Shown piece after piece: positions 11,170-22,100 of a stretch of DNA of 64,000 nt. The notes beneath the pieces are model-generated. The model was not told where the DNA came from. It did not search any database and saw nothing but the letters and a program-made list of their open reading frames with translations. Source of the DNA: Papilionanthe hookeriana x Papilionanthe teres (taxonomy: Eukaryota; Streptophyta; Magnoliopsida; Asparagales; Orchidaceae); the NCBI GenBank assembly GCA_022702705.1, contig CM040439.1:34784930-34848929 (forward strand), written 5' to 3'. Made by a program: the position numbers and the translations under genes. Every line of letters starts with the position of its first letter. Within the stretch, counting starts at the first letter, position 1.

Positions 11170-11928
11170 TCACTCATTCAACTCATTCTTACAGTCCTTC
11201 TCCAAGCAATCCTCCTCTCTGCATTGCTCTGCAACCCATCTAGTGATCGTTCTCTCCTCAACACTGAATTGTTGCAGACAAGAAGGTAAGGCTGCATCAC
11301 TTCCATTCCTGTCAACGAAAAGAACAAGCAATGTCTTCGCCACACTTCCACTCACTCGAAGACTACACTGCAAATCCGACCAACTCCTCAGTCTTGCATT
11401 CTTCTGGACATCGCCATCACCTTCCTGTAGAACAATCACAGCATAGTCGGAATGCACAAGAGCTGGGTGATGCCTATAAGCCACAAAATCCACACCATAT
11501 TGAGCTCCACTTCGAACCACCCAATTCTTCCTTCTGAGATGAGCGTATGCCATGTAGAGCTCTGGAAATGCTGTTTTCCTACCTTTCATATGGTTCCATA
11601 ACTCCAGTTCATTTACAGGCCTCTCGGTCTCGGTTATGACTTTTAAGGATTGAAGATCATGGTGCATATAGAAGGTTTCTTCTGAGCTCAGCTGAAACCG
11701 ATGAGTCGTCTTCTCCGAAGTGGTGATCTGGCGGCCGAAGCAGGAGCGGTTTAGAAGGTCTGCAAGCTCTGATTTTGCCTCGAGGAGGGACACACAGCCG
11801 GCAAGCATCGATGTTGCGCTTAACTGGCTAAGAGAATCTTTGAGTTTCTTCGCCATTTCAGACATGGGATTTTGTGCAGCAATTTCAGCAAAGCCCTTTC
11901 CTTTCCATCTCGAGCCACTCAACTCCAT
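11170..11928 (-). CDS. SEN2: tRNA-splicing endonuclease catalytic subunit Sen2-like (252 aa)
   Basis: This is a subunit of the heterotetrameric endonuclease that cuts introns from pre-tRNAs; the Sen2 subunit cleaves the 5' site. The single-exon frame gives 252 residues, normal for the short plant Sen2 proteins. The C-terminal tRNA-intron endonuclease fold covers about residues 95-235. The catalytic triad is visible as Tyr144 (GAQYGVDF), His159 (ALVHSDY) and Lys198 (SVAKTLL). An N-domain-like segment covers about residues 60-130. The ATG at 11928 is chosen; a TTG two codons upstream is in frame but unlikely. No stop or frameshift is seen, so the gene appears functional. It stands alone, with AT-rich repeat DNA on both sides. 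Confidence 0.92.
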   Translation of the reverse strand: MELSGSRWKGKGFAEIAAQNPMSEMAKKLKDSLSQLSATSMLAGCVSLLEAKSELADLLNRSCFGRQITTSEKTTHRFQLSSEETFYMHHDLQSLKVITETERPVNELELWNHMKGRKTAFPELYMAYAHLRRKNWVVRSGAQYGVDFVAYRHHPALVHSDYAVIVLQEGDGDVQKNARLRSWSDLQCSLRVSGSVAKTLLVLFVDRNGSDAALPSCLQQFSVEERTITRWVAEQCREEDCLEKDCKNELNE

Positions 11929-12937
11929 TAGCAAGTTCTATGAAAAAAAAAAAAAGCAAATTTTATGGATAAAAGCGTAATAGAATTCAGAATAGGGACA
12001 TAGAGTGCTTGGATTCTTTAAAGGTTGAGATATAAGTTATTAGTATTTGGTGAATCCTATAAATTCAGATTTATCCAAAAAATTGTCTCGCAAATGTTTG
12101 GGAAATTCTGCTTGGAAAGTTGAACAAACCCAATGGCTCTTTTATCAAATCCCATAAATCGTAGATTGATGGGATTTGATGAATCTAGGATTTAGGCCGA
12201 ATCCGTGAAATCCGGATTCATCAAATCAGCAGCTTTATTTTGTCCAAAATGACCGTCTGGCCAGATTTAGACTAACTTGCCAGACAGCCCCCCTTAAAGG
12301 TCCTGCATGTTAAGGTTTCCGGTCAGGCATTTTATCAAGCAACTCGTGGACAACATGATTGCCATACCTTGTGCTGATTACGTCAACACTTTTGGGCTTA
12401 TTTGGCGGTCCTGCGGTGGATTTAGGAGAAGAGATGATGCGGGAGGGAGAGTATGGGTGGAGAGGTTGGCGCCGGCAAAGGAGTAGGCTCTGTTATCGTG
12501 GGATAACAATGTTCTTCTCTGTCTGGAATAGAAAAGAATTTAAAAGAGATGGTGAAGCGGACGAGGAATTTGAAAGGCGTGCTGGGTGAATACAACTGAG
12601 TGGGAGCTTCCGAGAAATATTTAAGTATGGAGTTATTGAGAGGTTATTGGGGTATTAACTCCGATAACCTCCAAATAACCCCCAAATAACTTATCAATAA
12701 CTTCCGCAAATATACTTTCATATTTTTTGGTGTTATTCGGGAGTTTTGTGAAGTCATTGAATTATTAACTCCAATAACACTGATATAACCTCCTAGTACC
12801 CTCCGAATAACCTTCATAAGCACGTAGAACTATGTACATACTCTTTACGTAAATATTTTTCCTGATGAAGAGTGATTAAATATTTGTGAAATTTAATATG
12901 ACATCGCATTCACTTTAATAAACTAATAATAAATGGG
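11929..12937. other. Upstream region of SEN2, with inverted-repeat clusters
   Basis: It presumably holds the SEN2 promoter, though no clear TATA box stands out. Bases 12040-12290 contain several inverted copies of ATCAAATCC/GGATTTGAT-like segments and end in GGCCAGATTT...GCCAGACAGCCC, a MITE-like terminus. Bases 12610-12830 have a repeated CCYAATAACCTCC-like sequence on alternating strands. The open frame 12359-12589 has no homologous features that I recognise. Confidence 0.4.
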
Positions 12938-12995
12938 AAATTTACTATATCACCCAATTTTTATATATTTACATAGCTACTATTTAATTTATATA

Positions 12996-13049
<54 letters not shown>

Positions 13050-13052
13050 TAT
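12938..13052. mobile_element. MITE of family M1 (copy d), left part; split by the Z element
   Basis: AATTTACTATATCACCCAAT is the M1 left terminus, followed by AT-rich sequence and a (TA)n tract up to 13052. The matching right part (AGATATGTAAATTATAAAAT and onward) is at 18588-18736, beyond the inserted LTR element. Z therefore inserted into the (TA)n tract of an existing MITE. Confidence 0.55.
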
Positions 13053-14048
13053 TGATACGCCGCCAACAAATTTTCATCATCAGACACGGATCTCGAGACA
13101 TAACACGAATCTTGATGCAATCTATTGAGCGAGAAATGTTCGAATCCTAACAAAAGTCATCCAGAGCTCCGATTTCAATGAGCTTATAGTCAAGCGATCG
13201 GCTCGAAGAGATGAACCCGATGGTATCGAAGTTAGAATAATCCGAGTTAAATCGAGTCGGGATCGAGTCGATAAATCGACGTTGGAAGATTTTCGGACGT
13301 ATTTGGAAGGTCGAATGGATGCCGACACTAGCGAGCTCATACTCGAATCGAGCGTCTTGACGAAGACGAGTTCAACGAGCCCGAGATCACTCGGTCCCGA
13401 CATCGTTAAGGCCATCGAATGCCTCCTAACGCCGTCCGATCGAGGGGAGCACTTTGAGCCGATTCGATCGAAATGGGCTGCGTTAATTGCACCGAAGTCC
13501 CCATGAATCGGCCTCGACCCTCACATGAAAAGAGGAGGAGGCGCAGAGAGCACCGAGGCGCTCGACGAGAAGCTGCGAGCCTAACACCGCCGCCGGCCGC
13601 CGTCGACCACCGCCAGCCGCCGTCGACCACTCGCCGACCTCCAACACCGTCGACCTCGGTCCGCCGTCGACCTCTCGTCACTCGTCGACCTCGATCACCG
13701 TCGACCTCTATCGACCTCCGGTCATCGTCGACCTCATCGACTGTCGACCTCCGTCCTCGTCGACCTCTGTCGCCATGGACCTCCGTTAATCATCGTCAAT
13801 CACGCCAGCCGGACACGCGTCGATCGGCGTTGTAATCACGGCATACGATTACTTTCTCCTAATCATCGATCAATAGTGGATTTCGCTAGTAGTTGCGCCG
13901 AGTAGTTTTCCTTACTGGGTTTTCCACGTAAAAGCTTACGAGTCGTCATCGCTATTTACTTATTTCATCTATGTGTGTGCTGAATTTTTGTGCAACGCTA
14001 AGACGATAATCAATTACTCTACTGCCGCGAATTTTCTAGCACGCATCA
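13053..14048 (+). mobile_element. 5' LTR of non-autonomous LTR retrotransposon Z
   Basis: This 996-bp LTR starts TGATACGCC and ends CACGCATCA. It is a direct repeat of 17512-18587 at roughly 90% identity over the first 135 bases; many differences are C/T or G/A, typical of old methylated DNA. Bases 13560-13800 are a GC-rich array of CGTCGACCTC-type units, longer in the 3' LTR. Open frames through this stretch (13406-13835) come from the array. Confidence 0.9.
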
Positions 14049-14051
14049 GTT

Positions 14052-14069
14052 TGGCGCCGTCTGTGGGAA
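14052..14069 (+). promoter_or_regulatory. Primer-binding site of Z
   Basis: TGGCGCCGTCTGTGGGAA starts 3 bases after the 5' LTR. This TGGCGCC...GGGAA form is the usual tRNA-complementary site of plant Ty3/gypsy and LARD-type elements. The exact tRNA is not assigned here. Confidence 0.85.
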
Positions 14070-14983
14070 CGAAGTCCTGTTCGACGTTGTCTTCAACTCT
14101 AAAAACACTGAGCACCTACTTCCTTTCCCAATGATATACTTCATCCAACTAGCGAAGGAACCTCCTTCACGTCTTGAAGATCAACTCCAAAACATTTTTC
14201 AATATGGGGGGCAACTTTCACTGCAGTCTCGAAAGGTCGTTTACGTTAACGTCCTGAACATGACTGTGATGGGGACTTCATCTCAGAGTTCATTCATATT
14301 ACAAGTCCACATAAATCGCTCCTGGACGTGGGGGCAGTCTTCACTGCAAATAACGCTTCCTCAGCGCTCTGTCATCGTACTAGAGTTCCTCCTCAACTTG
14401 ATCAAGAAGCTGATCTATTCAAGGCCCAATACATGTGTTGTTTTATAAGCTCGCATGGAAAACACCCCCGCTGGGGGGGCAAAAGATTCAAAGGCATCAA
14501 CTAACGATTTGTCAAACGGTACTCTTGAATATGACTGCAACAATATTTTCGAAAACATACGATTCATTGCGATTTACGCCCTAGTCTCGAGAAATGCAGA
14601 GCATCTCTGACACCTCATTCTAGGCATAATCGATCCCAAGGGGACTCGATTTGACCTCTTCCATTATAGGCTACCTTCGTCAAGAAAAAGCTTCGACATA
14701 CAGCCTCGGATAGGTCAAAAATCCTTGGTGGATTTTCTTCGACCACTTCCATAACAGGTTACGGTCGTCAAGCAAAAGCTTCGACCAACAACCTAAGATA
14801 GGTCAACCATCCTCAGTGGATTTCATATGACTCAGTTCATTGCGGGTTATTACCGTCGAACATCTCCGGTGATACAACTCAGAACTAGTCTTACATCCTT
14901 AATGGATTCTCTTTCTACCATGCCCCTGGAAGACGAGCCCAAGAGGCAAGTCTCGATGGGAAGCTAGTAGTGGACGAGGTCCA

Positions 14984-15290
14984 CACTTGAAAGACTCCGT
15001 GAGGAGCAAGTGGTTGACGAGGTCTCCACTCAAAGACCCCGATGAGGCACATGGCCTCGGAAGGCACACGTACATCAAAGACCTCGGAAGGCTGAGCCTC
15101 GGAAGGCACGGAGTACACTCAAAGACCTCGATAGGTTCCTGGCCTCGGAGGCGCGAGTGACACTCAAAGACCTCGGTAGGGCTACTGAGCCTCGGAGGCA
15201 CATGTACACTCAAAGACCTCAGAAGGCTACAAGCCTCAGAAGGCACGGATACATTAAAGACCTCAAAAGTCTACAAACCTCGGATGATAC
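14984..15290 (+). repeat. 45-bp tandem array inside Z
   Basis: Seven units share a CAAAGACCTCGG core, starting near 14985, 15031, 15076, 15120, 15165, 15211 and 15255; steps are 44-46 bp. A second motif, GCCTCGGAGGCAC (near-palindromic), recurs once per unit. The period is a multiple of three, so the minus-strand frame 14899-15246 reads as 15-residue repeats. Whether it is translated is unknown. Confidence 0.85.
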
Positions 15291-15759
15291 CAGTTCATTT
15301 CAAGCTCCTATAAGACATAAGCCCGAAAGGGGATAACCTCCGAAGACGAGCCACAAAAGGTAAATGATTCATCATTTTATAAAGTGTTTGCTAACTTAAA
15401 TTGCAGAATTTTGCACAATTAAGAAGCGCATGGCAAGTCGAAGCAACAAAGAAATACATTGTTATCATCTACAATTGTCACATCAAAAGATTAAAAAGAT
15501 TATGAATACTAACATATTCATATACAAGGGCTACAACAAGTCAGTTCATCTTCATTTAGAGTCGGCATCGCATTCCTAAAATTCTAGTACTTTTGATGAT
15601 CATCAAGAGGTCTTCAGATATCGCCACCACATAAGCATGAAAAACCCCTTCTCATGGCATGACGGGAAAAATACAACATTTCTTCATCACCTTCAGAACG
15701 TGTAAGAGCGGCATGGGACTCTTCTCCAGAATACGCGACATCAAGTACACAATCTGCGA

Positions 15760-16540
15760 TGATCCACCGCAACACGTCGTCGCGACGCCCCGCCGCTAGG
15801 CTTTGTGTCGCCCCGTCGCAACGCTTCGCCGCGACGCTCCACCGCAACGTGTCTTCGTGACGCTTCGCCGCAACGCGTCTTCCTGAAGGCCCGCCGCGAC
15901 ACTCCTCCACAATACATCACCGTAATGCACCGTGATGCCCCTCCGCAATGCATCGCCGTCACGCATCACCGTAACTCTCCATTACAACGGGTCGTCGTGA
16001 CGCACCGCTGCAATGCGACATTTTGCGGCAATGCGTCGCCTCAACGACACGCCGCAATGCGCCACCTCAACACGTCGTTGTGTTGTGTCGCGCCACCACG
16101 ACGCGCCTCCGCAACACTCCGTCGCAACGCGTCGCCCTGACGCCCCACCGCGATGCTCCGCCGCAATGCGCCCCGGCGACACGACTTCGCAATACTACGC
16201 CACAACGCGTCACCCCCGACGCATCACCGTGACACACCACTGCAATGCGACACTTCGTGGCAACGCGTCGCCGCAACGGCCGCTACAACGCGCCACCACG
16301 ACTCTTCGCCGCAAAATTGCTACATTGTGCCGCTTAAACACTTCACCGGGACAATTCGCCGCAACGCTTCGTCGAGACGCTTCTCCGCAACTTTTCACCG
16401 CGACTCTTCCCCGCAACACTTTGCTGCAACTCTACACCGCAACATTTTGCCTCAATTCTACACCGCAACACTTCGCCGCAATTCTTCACTGCATCTCTTC
16501 GCCGCAATTCTTTGCTTCTCCGCAACACGGAGGGGTTTTC
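15760..16540 (+). repeat. GC-rich array of about 15-bp units (CGCAACGCNTCGCC-like) inside Z
   Basis: Nearly 800 bp of short imperfect units such as CGCCGCAACGCGTCG at roughly 15-bp spacing, decaying towards the right end into CGCAACACTTCGCCGCAA. Several frames on both strands stay open through it, a consequence of low complexity and the multiple-of-three period. There is no sign of a selected protein. Confidence 0.75.
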
Positions 16541-16627
16541 TCCTTCTTCTCACTGGTGATTCTTCCCCTCATCCATGACCTCTATTTATAGGCTTGAGAT
16601 GAGACAAAACATTTAAAAAAAATAATA

Positions 16628-16790
16628 ATGATAACTTTTCATTTCATATTCCTTTGATCTTTCAAATTCCACATTTATAACATGAAATCAATTGGGATCA
16701 TTAAAGAAAAAAAAACTTTTCATTTCATATTCTCTTGATATTTCAAATTCCACATTTATAATATAAAATTAATTGAAAAAAAAACAGTTT
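16628..16790 (+). repeat. Tandem duplication of about 80 bp in Z
   Basis: The segment ACTTTTCATTTCATATTC...TCAAATTCCACATTTATAA occurs at about 16633 and again at about 16716 with few changes. Confidence 0.7.
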
Positions 16791-17039
16791 ATATATATTT
16801 ATATATATATATTAAAGGTTATCTGCTCAAATTATAAAAGCCTCTTCGGATTTCTATATGTTATCTGCTCAACGCCTGTCTCTTTGAATTCTTAATTATA
16901 TGCTCAAATTATAAACGCATTCCTCTATGTTATAATTCCCATATCTTACCTGCTCAATACCTCTTTGAATTTCTAATTATCAGCTCAATTTCAATACCAG
17001 TTAAGCCATATTATTATATAATAATAAACCTCATAAAAT

Positions 17040-17058
17040 ATCAATATATAAATGTATG

Positions 17059-17111
<53 letters not shown>

Positions 17112-17319
17112 ACGCGCGCAAATATATATAACATTTTGTCTATTCGGTCCCCTGCACCTTCCCGTCGTTTGCTATTCCTACTTTATTTGCATTAATGTTA
17201 TATCAGTTATCCATGAGGCTTAGTAAAGTCAATTAAAATATTGTTAAACCAATATGATGGCGGGACAGAACAAAGAAATGTATATGGAAACATTTAGAAA
17301 ATGTCACGTAAAAGCTTTT

Positions 17320-17413
<94 letters not shown>
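17040..17413. repeat. (TA)n and (CA)n(TA)n microsatellites near the 3' end of Z
   Basis: A (TA)n tract at about 17060-17108 and a (CA)n-(TA)n compound tract at 17322-17413 lie just before the polypurine tract. An open frame through them has no meaning. Confidence 0.9.
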
Positions 17414-17416
<3 letters not shown>

Positions 17417-17500
17417 TATACATACATACATGCATATATACATACACTTCAGTTCAGATCTGGATATTTTCAGACGATAAAAATAATCTCGCCCGAAAAT

Positions 17501-17511
17501 AGGGGGGCAAC
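17501..17511 (+). promoter_or_regulatory. Polypurine tract of Z
   Basis: AGGGGGGCAAC directly abuts the 3' LTR start TGATACG. A G-rich tract here is the usual plus-strand primer site and fits the + orientation given by the PBS. Confidence 0.8.
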
Positions 17512-18587
17512 TGATACGCCACTAACAAATTTTCATTATCCGACACAGATCTCGAGACATAACACGAATCTTGATGCAATATATTGAGCAAGAAAGGTTC
17601 AAATCCTAACAAAAAGTCATCCGGAGCTCCGATTTCGATAAACTTATAGTCGAACTGGCCGGCTCGAAGAGATGAACCCGATGGTATCGAAGTTAGAATA
17701 ATCAGAGTCAAATCGAGTCGAGATCAAGTCAATAAATCAACATTGGAAGATTTTCGGACATATTTGGAAGGTCAAATGGATGCCGACACTAGCAAGACCA
17801 TACTCGAATCGAGCGTCTCGACAAGACGAATCTAACGAGCCCAAGATCACTCAATTCCAACATCGTTAAGGCTATCAAATGCCTCCTAAGGGGAGCCTTT
17901 TGAACCGTTCGATCGAAATGGATGCATTAATTGCACCCAAAATTCTATAAATAGACCCTCAACCCTCACATGAAAAGAGGAGGAGGCCTATAGAGAGCCT
18001 GAGGCCTTGACGAGAAGCTGCAGCTTAACACCTCACCAGACCGTTATCGATCACCGCCGACCGCCGTCGACCACCGCCGACCGCCGTCGACCACAGCCGA
18101 CCGCCGTCGACCACCGCCGACCGCCGTCGATCACTGTCGACCTCCAACACCGTCGACCTCTGTCACCGTCGACCTCGGTCACCGTCGACCTCTGTCACCG
18201 TCGACCTCGGTAACCGTCGACCTCTGTCGACCTCGGTCATCGTCGACCTCCATCACTGTCGACCTCCGTCCTAGTCGACCTCTGTCACTATGGACCTCCG
18301 CTAATCATCGTCAATCATCACCAACCGGACACCGTCGATCGGCGTTGTAGTCTGAAGCATATCTGATTACTTTCTCCGTCCAGTGGGACGAGGATTTTGT
18401 AATCATCAATCAATAGTGGATTCTGCAATCGGTGAGCCCGTGTTTTTCCCTTACGGGTTTTCCACGTAAAAACTTTTGGAGTCGTCACTGCTTATTTCTT
18501 ATTTCACCTGTGTGTGTGCTGAATTTTTGTGCAACGCTAAGACGATAATCAGTTACTCTACTGCCGCGAATTTTCTAGCATGCATCA
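17512..18587 (+). mobile_element. 3' LTR of Z
   Basis: This 1076-bp LTR starts TGATACGCC and ends ATGCATCA. It is longer than the 5' LTR mainly because the CGACCGCCGTCGACCAC array (18045-18300) has more units, so the array has changed in length since insertion. Confidence 0.9.
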
Positions 18588-18736
18588 TATATATTTAACA
18601 TTACATAAAAAACATATCACTAAATTTATTTTTTCTTATTATTTGATTGTGACAATTAAGTATTTTTTAAGTAAAAACAATAAAGTAGTATTAGATATGT
18701 AAATTATAAAATTATATGGTTGGATTATATTTAAAT
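18588..18736. mobile_element. MITE of family M1 (copy d), right part
   Basis: It continues the MITE broken at 13052. It includes TTAGATATGTAAATTATA and the terminal GGTTGGATTATATTTAAAT, the inverse of the left terminus at 12938. Confidence 0.5.
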
Positions 18737-19139
18737 ACAATTGGGCATTTAAATGGTAATATAGTATTTAAATATCGAACCTCTATAATTTTTTTTTTTA
18801 CATTTATACCAACTAAATCTTTTATATTACATCAAAAATATAACTATTTTAAAATTTACAAAGTGAAATACACAATTTCATGTATACATAAAGATGCCAT
18901 CTAGCAAATCCTCTAATATAGTAACTCTTTTTAATTATTTTGTAATAGATATAAATAAACAAAGACCTCCTTGAATATACATCTTTGGCTTATATTTTTA
19001 AATTGTTTACAAAAATCCCAATTTTTAAAAATAAATCAAATTAAACCATTGCACAAATGTAGCCGTTACTCCACTGCACGATTATTAAAAAATATGCATA
19101 TTATAAACCTATAAATCTCAAAGCCATTCCCGCATTCAA
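18737..19139. other. Intergenic AT-rich DNA downstream of the peroxidase gene
   Basis: Probably contains the 3' UTR of the peroxidase gene, which ends at 19140 on the minus strand. No other feature is seen. Confidence 0.4.
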
Positions 19140-22100
19140 TCAGCTATTAACAACAGCACAGTTCTTTCTAATTTCACCCGCAGTTCCCGTCTTAACCTCA
19201 ATCTTATTCATCTTCTCCATCGAACGAGCGAAGTCATTAAAGAATACTTCAAGAGGACCCTCAGAGAGCTTCAAGATCTGAGCTTTAATGGCGGAAACAG
19301 TGGTCAGAGCTGCATCAGACTGAAACAAACCTCTGCGTTTCAACAGAAGCTTGTAATAACCAAGATCGAATGTTCTGAAGCTTCCTGGATCCATTTCGAC
19401 TGTGGTTATGTTGTCGTTTGGAGATTTGCATTTAAATTTCTTGAGATTGGAGGCGTAGAGCTTGTCTAGAGATGGATCTTCATCTCCTTTTCCTGTGAAG
19501 TTGTAGAGGCGACTGCTGAAGGATGAGCAGTGAGAGATTCCAATTGTGTGGGCTCCTAATTAAGGTGAGGAAATGGAAGAAATTATAATTAGTTAAGTTA
19601 TAATATTAAAGAAGTTTGACTTGTGTCGAGATCTGAATACAATGTTCTCACCAAACTAGATTGTAAAATCAGAAACTATCATATAGATTTGTTTCATTGT
19701 CTTTCAAGTGGTATTGAAAACTATACAATCTCAAAAAAATATGTTATATACGAAATTATTACTATAATTTTCTTACCTGCAACTCATAAATATTATACAA
19801 AGAGATAATTGCATAATGTTGAAAATGACCAATTATGTTTCTCATTCATTCAACTAGACATAATAGAGGCAATGATCAAAGAGGCAGCCATAATAGTGCT
19901 TAGAGGTTGATATGTAGCTATCTTAGCTAACTAGCTCTACCTAGCTAAATGACAGATTTAAAGCATAATTTTTAACTTGACACAACCAAATAAGCCTTAA
20001 TGAAATATGAAGTTTTATTCTTTTTTTTTTTTTTTGAATTACCTGATAAAACTAAGTTAAGTATTGTTGAGATGAGAATGTTTAGGTGGGCGAGTGGCTT
20101 TACACTTAAAAGACAAAACACGAAACAAATCAATCAGTGAAAGGGTTAGTGTAGCTCCAGTGACATATAAGATTAGAGAGAGTCGTCTTAGATGGTTATA
20201 CCACATTAAATATTGATCATCTGATTATCTGGTTAGAAGACTAGATGTTTTAGATTCAACTTATGTTAAGAATGATAGAGAAATAACTATAAAGAACTAG
20301 GCATGTTGTATAAAAAATGATCTTAATTTATTAGAATTAAATAAAAATACGACACACAATAAAACACAATGAAGAAAAAGGATTCATGTAGCCAACCCCA
20401 CGTAGTGAGATAAAGACTTGATGTTGTTTTAAATACCTGATAAAATAACCAGATCGGTAAGATTAAGCCCTTTATTAGCGAATGATTTTTGAAGAGAAGT
20501 GAAATTAGAAGTTGGAGGTGGAATGTTGTTCAAGGCCTCTGTAGCATTGGAGATCAATCCATCTCTCCTCCCAGTTGGAACATGCCAAAATGGACCTCCC
20601 TATTAACATTAATGCATGATTTGATTTAGTATTAATAGAATTTAATGACTTGTATGTATGTATAGAATATTTAATCTTACAACAACTGCAACTGCATCTC
20701 TCGCAGTTAAAGCCAGAATATCAGCACAAGAAACAACACCAGGACATTCTTTTTCCACTAAGCTTTTGATGCTATCAATGAATCCAAAACCTCGAAGGGA
20801 TAAATTGGGCGTTGCAGATTTCTCCGTTTGGTTTGTAGCGGTCGAGTTGATTAAAACTGAAGCATCACAACCCTAAGTGACAAAGAAATAAAAATATTAC
20901 AAGTCAAAATCAAAGAAAATTGCTATGGAACCATAATTTCAAATATTATTATAATAATGAGTCTAGAAAGTCATTATAATCCTGCATTAATTAAGAAATT
21001 ATAAAAAAGAGATCCATTGGTTAGGCAAAATCAACTTTGGCATGCAGTGTTAAGTTAATTATAATGAGCAAGAATATGATGATGAAAGATTAAATATAAT
21101 AAGTATATAAAATATTCTCAAATGAAATTGGTGCGGTTCAATGAGATCCACTTATCCATGATCACAATGAGATAGAATAATCTACTAAGATATGTAGAGT
21201 TATTAAACTTTATATAAATAGAGAGTTAGAGATAAGGAAAGAGCTGTCTCTTTGTCTATGTCACTTATTAATTATTAGAAAATGAGTCATGATAGAGGTG
21301 TTGTCACCCTTATTAGTCCACAATTTTTTTTTAAATTTTACCAGCTAGCAAAAATTAGAATCATTAGCACCTCTTTCTTAGTGTATAAAAGGGTTATATA
21401 TTTTTTACGTGAGGAATTCGTATGCATGCGGACTTCATGAATAACAATATTGTACAATTTTGTACACATATTGTACAACAATATTGTACCGAACTCCATA
21501 TGCATATGGACTCCGTATATAATATTCTCTTCCTTTCAACAATCACTTAAAAAAATTATCATTTTATTCTCTTGGTTGACAACATTTTTGCATTCTCTTT
21601 TTGTGGATTGTCAAACTCTTACTTCTAAAATTATATTTCTAGGTATAATAAGAAATCTGAAGAATTGCATTTGCCTGTTATAAATATTAAAAGTTAAATT
21701 TTAGATGTTAGATATATAAATATTTATAGAAATAGAGTGGTACATATGTAAATGACCTTAAGAAATTTGGGAATAAAGAATTTGTAATAGGATCTCGATC
21801 ACAATATATTATAAAATCTCTTAATAGAAAAAAAATAAGATGTCACAATAATAATAAATAATCTATTGAAGATCTTTACATGAATAAAAAAAATGTTAAA
21901 AAAAAATTAGTCAAATATTAGCAGTTAAAAAGAATATTCAATAATTTCTTATGAAATTTTTCTTATGGGAAACTTTGGCTCCACAATTCAAATCATTAGC
22001 AAATATTGACCTTTGATTTTGAATTTTTTTTAATAATTATTTCATTAAATATATATTTATGTCCTAATCTAATGACATGTAAATGACTAAATCTGTTGAC

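Larger units (their letters stand above)
13053..18587 (+). mobile_element. Complete non-autonomous LTR retrotransposon Z (LARD-like), TSD tatat
   Basis: Two LTRs (13053-14048 and 17512-18587), a primer-binding site at 14052 and a purine-rich tract at 17501 define a full element of 5.5 kb flanked by tatat (13048-13052 and 18588-18592). The 3.46-kb interior carries no gag, protease, RT or integrase motif in any frame. It holds three tandem arrays instead. It must be mobilised by an autonomous partner, most likely a Ty3/gypsy element judging by the PBS type. Orientation is set by PBS and PPT. Confidence 0.9.

Noticed and set aside
11156..11537. Plus-strand open frames at the SEN2 locus
   Set aside because: They are antisense shadows of the SEN2 coding sequence, which has the catalytic triad on the minus strand.
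13406..13835. Open frames of 91 and 120 codons in the Z 5' LTR
   Set aside because: They come from the CGTCGACCTC array, are not kept in the 3' LTR, and LTRs are not expected to code.
15614..16591. Several overlapping long open frames on both strands
   Set aside because: They read through a 15-bp GC-rich tandem array; translations are repetitive in every frame and no family motif is seen.
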